Source of the DNA: a virus
Reading direction: 5' to 3' (one strand)
IMG/VR virus record: IMGVR_UViG_3300024343_000128
Span: 1 to 21,798 of that record
DNA: 21,798 nt
Made by a program: the position numbers and the translations under genes. Positions within the stretch are counted from its first letter, which is position 1, and every line of letters starts with the position of its first letter. The notes beneath the pieces are model-generated. The model worked only from the letters and a program-made list of their open reading frames with translations, was not told where the DNA came from and did not search any database. Of the stretch, positions 1-8,596 are shown one piece after another.

Positions 1-1582
1 CATGGTTGCCCCATCCGTAAGCAGTATCCCAGTTGGAATTGTTGTAGCCAGTAGAGCTAACGTATGTACCCGTGTCTACAGATCCATCAGACTTCAAGAA
101 ACCTGTTGTACCGCTTGTTTTAAAGCCCGTAGCGTATATGTATCCGGCTTGGTCAAACTTACCAAGCTCGTTAGTAGACTGTTTAAAGCTGATTACAGCG
201 TCTTCATCACCTTGACCGTGCTGTACGTCAGAACGTAGAGTTAAGGCTGTAGAATCGTTTATTAATGCGTCTCCACCAATGCTTCCTGACACATCAAGCT
301 TGTAAGATGGATTATTAGTCCCAATACCAACGTTGCCTGCGCTTGTGATACGCATTCTTTCTGTAGAACTTGTACCAAAAGCTAAAACACCTGTAGTTGG
401 CGATAAATCTGTAACACCACTTATACATGTTATAGCTAAATCTGCTGTAGCTCCATCTGTTAAAAAAGCAACATTACCGTCACCTCTAAGAACATTAAAA
501 CGGTAAGGAGAAGTTGTTACCGTCCCAATTCCAACGTTGCCAGAATTGTCAATTAAAACTCTATCTGAGCCATTGACACCGATAAACAGTCTTCCTGCTC
601 CACCACTAATAATGTCGGTTCTTAGATAAGCTTTTTCAGAGTATGAAGTGCCAACACCAAGCCCAATCTTAACGCCTGCACCAATGCCTCCTCCAGCGTT
701 ATAAAGTCTTAATCCTTCTACAGATGTTGTATCACTGGTTGATGTTTTAATTTCAAGCTTAACACTTGGATTTGTAGTACCAATACCTACGTTGCCATTA
801 GTATGCACACGCATACGCTCGGTCGAATTTGACTGAGTGAAAGTAATAGGAGCTGTATCTGTTACAGAAAAACCTAACTGACCTCCAGGAGCTACTTTAT
901 GTAAAGCTCTAACGCCATCATTAGCATTGATTCTAAATCCATTTAGGTATGAATATCCTTCTACATATAATGCCCAAGGTTCATTGCCATTCCATCCACC
1001 ATTCTGTTTCACGTGAAGGATAGCATCTGCGCCAGTTCCAGTTCCGTCTGTAGTTCCAGATATTTCAACAACAGAATCTGGTGTAAGAGTACCAACACCA
1101 ACGTTACCTTGAAAATAGGTGGTGTCATTAAACAAAACAGGCTCTTGAAAAGCAACAGACCCAACAGTAGAAACCTCTAACACGTTAGTAGTTCCCAAAG
1201 CTGTAGACGCAGCGAGAATAAACTTGTCAGAGTCTGAGTTGTCAATACCTATAACGTAAGACTGGGTGCTGATCTTGAACTGCATACTAGCATCGCCAGT
1301 ATTGCCGTCCTCAATAAGAAGCTTAGGGTCTGTAGTTTGGTAATCAAAGACATGGAGCTTAGCACTAGCCTCTACGCTAGCCTGATATGTTCCTACTCTT
1401 ACTCTTCCGTTATAGTATGCTGTCGTGGGGTTAGATCCAGAGGTGCTCCAAACTAAAGATACCGATGCTGCATAATCCGTACCTGCAACTGCTGCTACAA
1501 TATCACCGTTCGAATCTAGCTTTAACAGAGACCCCGTAGTGATATCGGAAAGGTTTAACCCACTTAAAAATTTTATTGCCAT
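1..1582 (-). CDS. Tail-fibre / receptor-binding-type structural protein (C-terminus beyond window)
   Basis: Open on the minus strand from an ATG at 1580-1582 to the left edge with no stop, 527 residues visible. The start MAIKFLSGLNLS resembles that of the next fibre gene (MAIDFKSSINLG), suggesting a shared virion-attachment end. At least four copies of a GNVG(I/V)GT motif, followed by P-S-x-K-L-(D/E)-type residues in the best copies, are encoded near 322-340, 525-545, 780-800 and 1090-1110. Such motifs are typical of beta-helical phage fibres and of fibres ending in a self-cleaving chaperone domain. The last visible residues (NSNWDTAYGWGNH) match the kind of segment found just before the fibre tip. 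Likely role: host recognition at the tail tip. It lies downstream of a terminator and a possible promoter of its own, so it may be expressed separately. The fibre class is secure; the receptor is unknown. Confidence 0.82.
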   Translation of the reverse strand, partial: MAIKFLSGLNLSDITTGSLLKLDSNGDIVAAVAGTDYAASVSLVWSTSGSNPTTAYYNGRVRVGTYQASVEASAKLHVFDYQTTDPKLLIEDGNTGDASMQFKISTQSYVIGIDNSDSDKFILAASTALGTTNVLEVSTVGSVAFQEPVLFNDTTYFQGNVGVGTLTPDSVVEISGTTDGTGTGADAILHVKQNGGWNGNEPWALYVEGYSYLNGFRINANDGVRALHKVAPGGQLGFSVTDTAPITFTQSNSTERMRVHTNGNVGIGTTNPSVKLEIKTSTSDTTSVEGLRLYNAGGGIGAGVKIGLGVGTSYSEKAYLRTDIISGGAGRLFIGVNGSDRVLIDNSGNVGIGTVTTSPYRFNVLRGDGNVAFLTDGATADLAITCISGVTDLSPTTGVLAFGTSSTERMRITSAGNVGIGTNNPSYKLDVSGSIGGDALINDSTALTLRSDVQHGQGDEDAVISFKQSTNELGKFDQAGYIYATGFKTSGTTGFLKSDGSVDTGTYVSSTGYNNSNWDTAYGWGNH

Positions 1583-1604
1583 GCCTGTACAGTATAGATA
1601 CTAG

Positions 1605-1612
1605 CAAAAATA
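1605..1612 (-). promoter_or_regulatory. Candidate Bacteroidota -7 box for the fibre gene
   Basis: The minus strand reads TATTTTTG, a match to TAnnTTTG, 22 nt before the fibre ATG and directly after the terminator U-tract. I see no clear TTG at the usual upstream distance. The box partly sits in T-rich terminator sequence, so it could be a chance match. Confidence 0.35.
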
Positions 1613-1613
1613 C

Positions 1614-1647
1614 AAAAAAAGAAGGGGCTGATCTCAGACCAACCCCC
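1614..1647 (-). terminator. Rho-independent terminator between the two fibre genes
   Basis: On the minus strand a continuous 10-bp stem with two G-U pairs (1637-1646 with 1624-1633) closes on a 3-nt loop, UGA. It is followed by UUC and a run of seven U (1614-1620). This is a strong intrinsic terminator placed just after the stop of the 430-aa gene, so most late transcription from upstream should end here unless it is read through. Confidence 0.88.
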
Positions 1648-1671
1648 TCTCTATTAAGCGTCTATTTGGCA

Positions 1672-2964
1672 TTAAGCAGACGCGTTAGCGTTGTCCAAAT
1701 TGCCAACCAAAGAAGTCATACAGATAAAAGCGCCCTCGGTAACACTCTGACCGAATGCAATCGTTACAGTGTCAACGGTAGGACGAGCAACCTCTACAAA
1801 CACAGTTTCGTAGTTAGTAGCACCTACAATCTCAACGCGAACCAACTTAGAGTTAAGACCGTGGGTTACGGTATACGTGTTACCAGTTTTCGTTACGTTA
1901 TCTCTGTTTACAGAATCGAGAAGGATTGAGTGGTTACCAACGCCAATAGCAGCAGCTACATCCGTAAGACGTGCCTTCCGGATACCATCGTTAACGTTAC
2001 TACCGGGCATCAATACGAAGTTCGTATTTACAGGGGCTGCATTTTGATCAATTGTATCAATAATCAACTCACCACCTACGCGCCATGCGTCATATGTCTC
2101 GTCCCAAATGAACGTCTTATCAGCAGCACTACCACGGTTTATGGTAATACCAGCATTCTCGGTGGGAGTGGTAGCTGCGCTAAGGTTGGAGTTAAGCTCA
2201 ATGATGTTATCAGCAAGAGCAATGGTCTCCGTGTTGATCGTAGTTACCGTACCATTTACGGTAAGGTTCTGATCGATAACAACAGATCCACCAAACGTGA
2301 TCGTTTCATTTTCAGACTGATCTACGGTTCTTACGATATCTGGTTGCTCAAGCTTATCAGCACCCCACATAAGGAGCGTGTACTGAACAAGGTTGTCGGC
2401 GTTATCAAGGGCAAGTTGGTTAGATGCAAAAGCAAGACCGCCACCGCTGTAGAGGTCAATAGCAATAGTGCTACTGCTACCCAAAGATGTTGCGCCAGCA
2501 GTGGTGGTAATACCGTCACCCCCAGTAAGAGTAATAGAGGAGTTGGTAAGACTGGCGTTGGGAATAGAAGCAAGCTTCAGGGCTGTGCCATCAATGGTGA
2601 TACCCGTTGATGTAGTAGGAACTAAGTAAGCAGTAGTAGTTGCGGATGTGTCGTAGAAGAAAATCGAATCGCTCTCTGGTGCGCCAAGGTTTTGAATACC
2701 AAGGTGGCTAAGGGCAATCGTAGCATCGCCACCAGAACCGTCAGTTACTGCAATACCAGTGCCCGCACTGATGGAGCGAATATCACCAGTTACGTCGATC
2801 CACGTAGTGTTGTCCCATACGTAGAGCTTCTTATTCCCAGCCGTTGTGTTGAAGTAAACCTGACCCTCGACCGGATTTGCAGGGGCAGAACTTGTTGGGT
2901 GTAAAGCAGCGTTCTGGAGCTGGTTACCCCCTAGGTTAATACTGCTTTTAAAATCGATAGCCAT
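1672..2964 (-). CDS. Phage structural / tail fibre-like protein, 430 aa
   Basis: The N-terminus (MAIDFKSSINLG) is followed around residues 30-60 by NPVEGQVYFNTTAGNKKLYV and WDNTTWIDV, a short beta-hairpin module common at the start of marine phage fibres and tail proteins. A central block (about 225-260) has VIDQNLTVNGTVTTINTETI and ALADNIIELN, another segment often seen in virion proteins of aquatic phages. The C-terminal 90 residues form a separate beta-rich domain with V-T-H-G-L-N, like the end of the 107-aa neighbour. No enzymatic motif is visible. It begins 20 nt after the 107-aa gene and ends at the terminator at 1614-1647. The role as a fibre or tail-surface protein is inferred from composition and position. 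Confidence 0.8.
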   Translation of the reverse strand: MAIDFKSSINLGGNQLQNAALHPTSSAPANPVEGQVYFNTTAGNKKLYVWDNTTWIDVTGDIRSISAGTGIAVTDGSGGDATIALSHLGIQNLGAPESDSIFFYDTSATTTAYLVPTTSTGITIDGTALKLASIPNASLTNSSITLTGGDGITTTAGATSLGSSSTIAIDLYSGGGLAFASNQLALDNADNLVQYTLLMWGADKLEQPDIVRTVDQSENETITFGGSVVIDQNLTVNGTVTTINTETIALADNIIELNSNLSAATTPTENAGITINRGSAADKTFIWDETYDAWRVGGELIIDTIDQNAAPVNTNFVLMPGSNVNDGIRKARLTDVAAAIGVGNHSILLDSVNRDNVTKTGNTYTVTHGLNSKLVRVEIVGATNYETVFVEVARPTVDTVTIAFGQSVTEGAFICMTSLVGNLDNANASA

Positions 2965-2984
2965 GTTCTTTCTTTTTTTTAGTT

Positions 2985-3308
2985 TTAGTTCATATATGCT
3001 TTTCCGCTGGTTGCTCCGTTAAAACGGATCTCCAAAGTGTTAATGCTCAGGTATTGGACTTCAGTATAAATGACATTATTACCAGAGTCAATAACCATCA
3101 CCGATGGGTATTTATTTAAATTATGTTCTACAGTCCACGTTTCAGAGTTTTCGTTCTGTGCGTGCACATAGTGTGCGTCTGATGCTCCGCCAATTACCCC
3201 CGTTACGGATACATTGACAGAAGGCTGAGATATAGTAGCTGTTTGGACTTGAGTTTGTACTCCGCCAATCGTGATGCTATCACCTGAATTAACTTCGATA
3301 TTACTCAC
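2985..3308 (-). CDS. Small beta-rich tail/virion protein, 107 aa
   Basis: The N-terminal third is T/S/V/Q-rich and low in complexity. The C-terminal half (about residues 57-107: WTVEHNLNKYPSVMVIDSGN, then TEVQY, RFNGATSGKAYMN) matches a small domain found at the ends of many phage tail and fibre proteins, with H-N-L-x-K-x-P, V-x-D-S-x-G-N and a closing SGKAY. Its start overlaps the end of the 120-aa gene by 8 nt, indicating translational coupling in the virion operon. It is probably a tail-surface or fibre-attachment component. The domain recognition is from memory of the pattern and was not checked against a database. Confidence 0.72.
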   Translation of the reverse strand: MSNIEVNSGDSITIGGVQTQVQTATISQPSVNVSVTGVIGGASDAHYVHAQNENSETWTVEHNLNKYPSVMVIDSGNNVIYTEVQYLSINTLEIRFNGATSGKAYMN

Positions 3309-3663
3309 TTACGTCCTCATTAACCTTAAACAACCCATACACCCACGTCTTGACAACTCCTACGCTGTTAGACTGTAAATCATATACATAAAGACCTCCG
3401 GGGACACCAGACATCGTAGTTGCGCTTGCTGTAATAGTAAGCTTACCTCCTGCTGTCCCAGTGTAGGAAAAGTCAGCATCTCCAATAATGTCACCAGAAG
3501 ATGTGTCTGTTTCTTTGACATCCATCTTCCAAGTATATCCAGATGACAAATCAATAGCCGCTCCAGCATTATCAGTAAAGGTCAGCTCAAGAGTAAAAGT
3601 ATCACCGCGTCTGCATGTGATATCTACCCTTGTTGATGCGTCTAAATTTATACTTGTCGCCAT
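3301..3663 (-). CDS. Small beta-sandwich virion protein (baseplate/adaptor-like), 120 aa
   Basis: The pattern CRRGDTFTLELTFTDNAGAA, then IDLSSGYTWKMDVKE, with a later GGLYVYDLQS and a closing VYGLFKVNEDVSE, is characteristic of a short Ig-like or beta-sandwich family that sits near tail and fibre genes in many phages. It carries R-x-G-D-T and D-x-x-G-x-x-I-D-L hallmarks. No signal peptide or membrane segment is seen. A promoter-like site at 3666-3694 ends only 2 nt before the ATG, so its message from that site would be almost leaderless. It overlaps the following 107-aa gene by 8 nt. The structural role is inferred from family pattern and position. Confidence 0.7.
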   Translation of the reverse strand: MATSINLDASTRVDITCRRGDTFTLELTFTDNAGAAIDLSSGYTWKMDVKETDTSSGDIIGDADFSYTGTAGGKLTITASATTMSGVPGGLYVYDLQSNSVGVVKTWVYGLFKVNEDVSE

Positions 3664-3665
3664 AT

Positions 3666-3694
3666 TGCAAATATACTAAATCATTGATTGCCAA
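3666..3694 (-). promoter_or_regulatory. Promoter-like site for the tail-protein operon (copy 1)
   Basis: The minus strand carries TTGGCA, 8 nt, then TTTAGTATATTTGCA. The TATATTTG inside it fits the Bacteroidota -7 box. The same arrangement with identical spacing occurs at 6144-6172 before the portal gene. It overlaps the last codons and stop of the portal gene. The spacing from TTG to TA (16 nt) is shorter than the 20 nt at the plus-strand promoters here, so these may form a separate late class. Confidence 0.65.
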
Positions 3695-6113
3695 GAATTT
3701 GCGAGAGAACATCTACGTCCTCAGCCAGTTCTCCACGACTGCCCTGACGTTGTGATATTAACTTGCTTTGCTCCACGGCTTGTTTCTTAACTCTGTCGTC
3801 CTTAGCTCGCTCTCGGCTTCCCTCGACTTCGCGTTGAAAACCATACTGCTTTTCTAAATTCATCTCTCTGGATTGACCCTGTAATTTCTCGAGCTCCATC
3901 TTCAACTGATATTCTAGTTGTAGCAGTTGGGCTTTTGCCTGTGATTCCAGTTGGATTTTCTGAGCTGCCAGTTGAGCCATTGCTTGTTGCTTTTGCATCT
4001 CCAGCTGGGCGGTAACCTGTGCCGTCTGCTGGTTGGCTTGAGCCTGCATCTGAGAGTTCTGTGCAGCAAGATCTTGGCGCTGTTTGATTCTCTTCTTACG
4101 GCGAACTATCAGCAGCTGCTCAGCTTGATCCACATCGTGAAGTCTACGGATCGCCATAGCGTCCTCAAGATCCAGCTCTCCCTGAGCTAGAGACTGTTGA
4201 ATATTTTGCTCCAGATACATCTTGTCCTCTTCGTTCATTCCGGTTACCACGCGAACCCCAAAATTGAAGAGCGGTAGGTTGTTGAATGAAGAAAGAACGG
4301 ACATGTTGGTCTCACCAACAGCCTTCTCGTAGACGCGATATAATACGCTTTGCTTGGGAAGGATCTGTAAACACTTGACGATGTCATCACACACGCGGCG
4401 ATAAAGAACCTGCGATGCGTGAGTAATGTCATAAATAGCGTTATTAGACGCTTGGATTGCCTGCTGGCGAACGCCTACCAGAGCCTCGCTCTTGGGTGTT
4501 GACCCATCAACCACCTCGTTGAGACCCGTAGTGTCACGGATCATATTTAGGTATTGATTGTACAGACCAATAAGCTCTTGAATGTTTCTGATTTGGTTTC
4601 CGATCTCGCGAACTGGGGGATTCTGAAATCCTCCCTCTGGGTTCTTGGATCTGTAATAGAAGACACCCGTCTGTTCGTAGATGTCCTGAATTTCCAGTGG
4701 CTGAAGCTCTCCACCTCGTCCAAGCTGTACGTTCTCCAGACCCTCAATGTCAATGATCAATCCATCAGGCTTAGCTTTAGCAATAGACTGCTGAAGCTTG
4801 AGGTGAGCCAGTTGCATCATGTCCGCATATTGGGTGATGCTGGAGACCATGCTCTTGGGCATCATTCTGCGGATGTTTGTAGCCACGACCGAGTAGCTCA
4901 TTCGAGTTCTCGTGATGTCATGGATGTTTCTAGGGAGGTTCTTCTTTAAGCCGTAATCAAAAAGGTATTTTGTTCCGACCACATACTTTCCGCCGTAGAC
5001 GGTTGCATGTTCCATCTTGCGAGACTTGCGCTCGTAAACAGATCCAGAAGGAGGGGTAAACTCTTCGTGACCTTTGTAGTAGAACCCTGTATTTCCAAAT
5101 CTGGACTGCTTTTCCTCAAAGTACAGGCAGTCAACAGACATAAACTCAAAGTCTAGAACCTCGACCACATACTCGTCATATCCGAAGACCGTCTTTTGGA
5201 GGGTCTTGTCGTAATAGCTGGTATTATACTTAGTGGGGTCGTTGGTGTATCTTGTCTGTACCTGACGAGCCATCTCTTCATATTGCTCTTCCTCGAACTG
5301 ACCGCGAGTGATACGCTTGAGCTCTTCGATTGTCATGCGCTGGATGTGGCCAGCGTACTTGAGGTCTGACATTGTAGGGTCTTCCGTCTGTGAGTGCACG
5401 AAGTATTCTGGGTCAACGTACTTGGTTGCGATGCCATAGTTGGGATCATTATCCCGCTTCACTACAGCCATTCCCAAAGTAACGAGATCCTCTACGGCTC
5501 TACGGTAGATCTTATCGTTAAAGTCGTTCCATTCAAGGGTCAGATTTGTTGCAATCTGTGCGGCAATCTCGGACGCTACCTTGATGTTGGTCTCCAAGAA
5601 GATCTCTGCCTCCTCGGGGCTTTCGGGTAGCTCTTCAATGGCAATGCCGGGATCAAGCCCAGCACCGCGAAGGGATTCAAAGAATTCTCTGTTCTCTACA
5701 CCCGCCTTGACGGTAGCTTTTTTCTTCTCTTTCTCTGTTAAGGAAAGGGGGTCTACTGCTTCAAGATTTGGGTATGGTTTTCTAGAGAGGATTTTGTTTA
5801 CTACGATCTTAACGAACTTAGGAATAATTGGAACTGGAGACCAGTCAATATTCAAAAGAGTTCCATCTCCATTGTTAGGATCGAGTGAGTTAAGTACTTG
5901 CTTGTACTTAGAAGTATCTTGTGTTCCGTTGGCATAGTCCCTGTTCGTATTGAATTCCTTCATTCTACGGTTATACAGGGAACTAGATTCATTCGCAGAC
6001 CCCCATTGTGCCATAATGGACTTAGCGTACTTCAAGCCGTAACCTTTGGACGACTTCTCCATGAAGCTTGCTAACGGATCTGGAAAGTTTCCGTAGTTCT
6101 TTGTGCTTGACAT
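3681..6113 (-). CDS. Portal protein, 810 aa
   Basis: Large protein directly downstream of the terminase gene, with the organisation of a phage portal: an N-terminal region with NGTQD near residue 62, an alpha/beta body, a long middle section rich in conserved aromatic residues, and a C-terminal helical tail. About residues 660-775 form a Q/A/E/K-rich coiled coil (QMQAQANQQTAQVTAQLEMQ onward), as seen in portals of marine and Bacteroidota phages, where the barrel and crown project into the capsid. Twelve copies would form the DNA gate at one capsid vertex and dock the terminase. It is larger than many siphophage portals and in the range of podovirus-type ones. A promoter-like site lies 31 nt upstream. 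The portal call rests on length, coiled-coil tail and neighbourhood rather than a catalytic motif. Confidence 0.82.
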   Translation of the reverse strand: MSSTKNYGNFPDPLASFMEKSSKGYGLKYAKSIMAQWGSANESSSLYNRRMKEFNTNRDYANGTQDTSKYKQVLNSLDPNNGDGTLLNIDWSPVPIIPKFVKIVVNKILSRKPYPNLEAVDPLSLTEKEKKKATVKAGVENREFFESLRGAGLDPGIAIEELPESPEEAEIFLETNIKVASEIAAQIATNLTLEWNDFNDKIYRRAVEDLVTLGMAVVKRDNDPNYGIATKYVDPEYFVHSQTEDPTMSDLKYAGHIQRMTIEELKRITRGQFEEEQYEEMARQVQTRYTNDPTKYNTSYYDKTLQKTVFGYDEYVVEVLDFEFMSVDCLYFEEKQSRFGNTGFYYKGHEEFTPPSGSVYERKSRKMEHATVYGGKYVVGTKYLFDYGLKKNLPRNIHDITRTRMSYSVVATNIRRMMPKSMVSSITQYADMMQLAHLKLQQSIAKAKPDGLIIDIEGLENVQLGRGGELQPLEIQDIYEQTGVFYYRSKNPEGGFQNPPVREIGNQIRNIQELIGLYNQYLNMIRDTTGLNEVVDGSTPKSEALVGVRQQAIQASNNAIYDITHASQVLYRRVCDDIVKCLQILPKQSVLYRVYEKAVGETNMSVLSSFNNLPLFNFGVRVVTGMNEEDKMYLEQNIQQSLAQGELDLEDAMAIRRLHDVDQAEQLLIVRRKKRIKQRQDLAAQNSQMQAQANQQTAQVTAQLEMQKQQAMAQLAAQKIQLESQAKAQLLQLEYQLKMELEKLQGQSREMNLEKQYGFQREVEGSRERAKDDRVKKQAVEQSKLISQRQGSRGELAEDVDVLSQILGNQ

Positions 6114-6143
6114 ACTATTTCTATTCAGGTAAGCCTACTTTTA

Positions 6144-6172
6144 TGCAAATATACTAAATACCTGTGTGCCAA
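6144..6172 (-). promoter_or_regulatory. Promoter-like site for the portal gene (copy 2)
   Basis: The minus strand reads TTGGCA, 8 nt, TTTAGTATATTTGCA. The 16 nt at 6144-6159 are identical to those at 3666-3681 and TTGGCA is at the same distance. It lies in the 63-nt gap between terminase and portal. Two identical gapped motifs before two virion genes argue for a real promoter class, probably late. Confidence 0.72.
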
Positions 6173-6176
6173 ATAT

Positions 6177-8303
6177 TTACCACCCTGTGTGCTTATACCT
6201 GCGGAAGAAGACCTTATTAGACAAATCTTGCTTTTTAACTTCCTTCGTTATTTTTTGTGCCGCCAGAAGCGCAAGACCAGAAGAGATGGTCATATCGAAC
6301 TTTGTTCGATCGTCGATATTATACCCAATCCAGTCTTCTAGCGTTCTGTTAAAATACATCCGACCGAAATTTCCAGTCTTTACATTCATCCCCACGTGCT
6401 CGTGAACATATGCCTCAATTGCCTGAGCGTGAGACTGGATGACATCTTTACTGTTCGATGGAATACCCTTTGTCTTTACGTTTGTAGAAGATCCCGGGGG
6501 CGTGAGGTGTTCGGGTCTATCCATGACATACCCATCGTATCCTCTTGACTCAAAGTATCTTACGATTCCGTATTTGTTGTTTTCTATTAGCAACGGATAC
6601 CCATAGAATACTGCTGCCATAAGAATGTCCTCATAGAATATACGCGCCAGTGGGGGACGCTCGGCGTACTCCGCTACAAACATATTCGACGGGAAGTTCA
6701 TGTTGAATTTATTAAAAAAATGACAAGCCCCTTTTGATCCAGAACCAGTTGTTGTTTTGTCGATATCGTAGCTATCCACGCCGCCTACGCCGTACATTTC
6801 GTTGCCCGGATGAACCTTTCCATAGCGTGTTTCCCGCTTGTTTCTAAACTCTTCCGGTGGCATCCATGACACGCGCCACTTCCCATTGGGATCTGGAGAC
6901 CAGATCACTCTAGAGTCCGCCAATCCACCCTCCCAAACGAAGTTGCCACGAACCACTGGGCTGGGGTATATCTCGTCATTGTGCTGGATTTGCTCATATA
7001 TCTTGGCGATATTGAAATGAGATGCCTTGGTAGAGTCCCGAAAAGCCTCATCTTCGGAGAACGGGAACTGTCGAATAACTTCATTGAGCTCATAGGGGTC
7101 GGCTAGCAGTGCTTTTCTCTCATTTTGGAGGTATGTTTTTGCTCCATAGTGAATTAGCTCTCCCTCGAGACCGTCTACGGCAAACTCGGGGTCTTCAATT
7201 ACTGGAAGTCCGTGTTTATCGAAAAACCCCTCCAAAGCTTCGTATGCTGGGATGAATATCTTGTATAAACCGCTTTTTGTACGCCCGTTATTGTTCCTTT
7301 CTTGTGGATCTGATGAGTAATATAGCTTTTTAAACTCTGCGCCACCCCGGTCTAGGGGGTTGACAGTTGATCCGACTAGGGCTTTTCCGATAACTTTCCG
7401 ACCAACGATCAAACAAGTGCGGTGAATACGCCAAACGTCCTGAATATCCAGTGGTCTTTCCCATTTTCCAGCCTCGTCAAGGTACAGCATGTGGAGTTTT
7501 TCCCCGTCATAGGCGTTGGTAGTGGTGTTTTTCCAGTTAATTAGAGTGTCTAGCGCCTCTCCCTTGTTGGAGGTTTTGTTTTTTTTGGTGATTCGCTTGG
7601 ATGGCTCTCTAAAAGCGAGCTCCATACGCGGATTTGTCGTACCGTCTTGGATGGGTTTAAAGAAAAACGGGTAAGATTTAAATACCGGGACGACTTTTTT
7701 CATGAAGATGTTCTCCTGAGCGTCTTTACCCGTCTTTGACATGATACCCAGAAGCTTGTCTTTCACCTGTGTGCCCTCATCTACCTCAATACAGGCGCTC
7801 ATGTTGGTATATCCCGAGCGTCTACACTTGGTGTAGATCTGCCCGAGGCATCGGGGATCGGCTTCGCAGGCAGCGAAGTGAATGAAAAGCTTCCTCTGGA
7901 AGTCAAGAAATGACGGATATCCAATATCTATCTTGCTCCACTGGAGCATCATATAATGTCGTCCGGTAATATACGTAGGAACACCTTTATTGAAAAACCA
8001 AACCCCTTCACGCCGACGTTTAAACTCTTTCTCGATATATGAAACATATTTTTGACGGAATTCTCTAGGGCTTTCTGCCCACTCATCCATTGAGCGAATA
8101 GAATCAAGTTCTTTCGGCATAGGTGTTCTTTGCCAGTGTTGATCAGATTCTTCTTTCCCGTTAAATAGTATCTCAGAATCTTCGGGTAATTCGGGTAATT
8201 GAATAAATACGCCGGAGATTTCGATGCTCTCACCTTGAGTACCATTGGGGCAAATGTTGACCACTTCCTCTTCATAGTCCTTATGTTTTATAAGTCCTGC
8301 CAT
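6177..8303 (-). CDS. terL: Terminase large subunit (packaging ATPase-nuclease), 708 aa
   Basis: Motor that translocates and cuts concatemeric phage DNA at the portal. A deviant Walker A-like segment lies at about residues 158-168 (TKCRRSGYTNM). It lacks the usual GK(S/T) but resembles the lambda-type ARVGYSK arrangement. Walker B is at about 271-278 (HMLYLDEA), with the catalytic Glu following the Asp. The RNase H-like nuclease domain starts near 505 with GVGGVDSYDIDKTTTGSGSK, where D510 is the likely first metal ligand. The length is at the large end for TerL and includes an extra 100-residue N-terminal region. It overlaps the small upstream gene through TAATG and precedes the portal, the usual order. 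Identity is secure; the packaging mode (cos or headful) cannot be judged here. Confidence 0.92.
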   Translation of the reverse strand: MAGLIKHKDYEEEVVNICPNGTQGESIEISGVFIQLPELPEDSEILFNGKEESDQHWQRTPMPKELDSIRSMDEWAESPREFRQKYVSYIEKEFKRRREGVWFFNKGVPTYITGRHYMMLQWSKIDIGYPSFLDFQRKLFIHFAACEADPRCLGQIYTKCRRSGYTNMSACIEVDEGTQVKDKLLGIMSKTGKDAQENIFMKKVVPVFKSYPFFFKPIQDGTTNPRMELAFREPSKRITKKNKTSNKGEALDTLINWKNTTTNAYDGEKLHMLYLDEAGKWERPLDIQDVWRIHRTCLIVGRKVIGKALVGSTVNPLDRGGAEFKKLYYSSDPQERNNNGRTKSGLYKIFIPAYEALEGFFDKHGLPVIEDPEFAVDGLEGELIHYGAKTYLQNERKALLADPYELNEVIRQFPFSEDEAFRDSTKASHFNIAKIYEQIQHNDEIYPSPVVRGNFVWEGGLADSRVIWSPDPNGKWRVSWMPPEEFRNKRETRYGKVHPGNEMYGVGGVDSYDIDKTTTGSGSKGACHFFNKFNMNFPSNMFVAEYAERPPLARIFYEDILMAAVFYGYPLLIENNKYGIVRYFESRGYDGYVMDRPEHLTPPGSSTNVKTKGIPSNSKDVIQSHAQAIEAYVHEHVGMNVKTGNFGRMYFNRTLEDWIGYNIDDRTKFDMTISSGLALLAAQKITKEVKKQDLSNKVFFRRYKHTGW

Positions 8304-8596
8304 TATTTGCTATATTTCTCAGCAAACCCCCCAGAGTAATCGGACTGCTCGCTGATTCCGCCACTATCTTTGAGAGATCTAATCATCTCTTCAAGCCTCT
8401 GTCTTTCCTGCAACAGCTCTCTAGCGTCGGTAGCAGTCTGTTTTATGGACTGTAGTTCTGCCTTGCGTTGCGAGCCGTTCAGGTCAGCGTCTACAGGCTT
8501 CTTGATCTCCTCGATCATGTTGTTGATGGCTATTTCCATAGCCCCCATCAGCCTCATCGCTGCGTCTAATGATGTAAAGTTATTATTTTTTGCCAT
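8303..8596 (-). CDS. Small helical protein upstream of terL, possible terminase small subunit
   Basis: 97 residues, predicted mostly helical, with a central charged helix (about 45-77, rich in E, R, Q and K) and a flexible end SGGFAEKYSK. Its stop overlaps the terL start (TAATG), so the two are translationally coupled. Its own start overlaps the end of the GroES-like gene by 14 nt. A terminase small subunit often holds this place, and the size fits. I see no clear helix-turn-helix, so the role remains a guess from position. It could equally be a head-assembly or scaffolding helper. Confidence 0.6.
   Translation of the reverse strand: MAKNNNFTSLDAAMRLMGAMEIAINNMIEEIKKPVDADLNGSQRKAELQSIKQTATDARELLQERQRLEEMIRSLKDSGGISEQSDYSGGFAEKYSK

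Noticed and set aside
1576-2904. Plus-strand open frames opposite the fibre genes
   Set aside because: They are antisense images of the minus-strand fibre genes, which have clear fibre-like sequence; the antisense products are rich in C, R and S without a fold.
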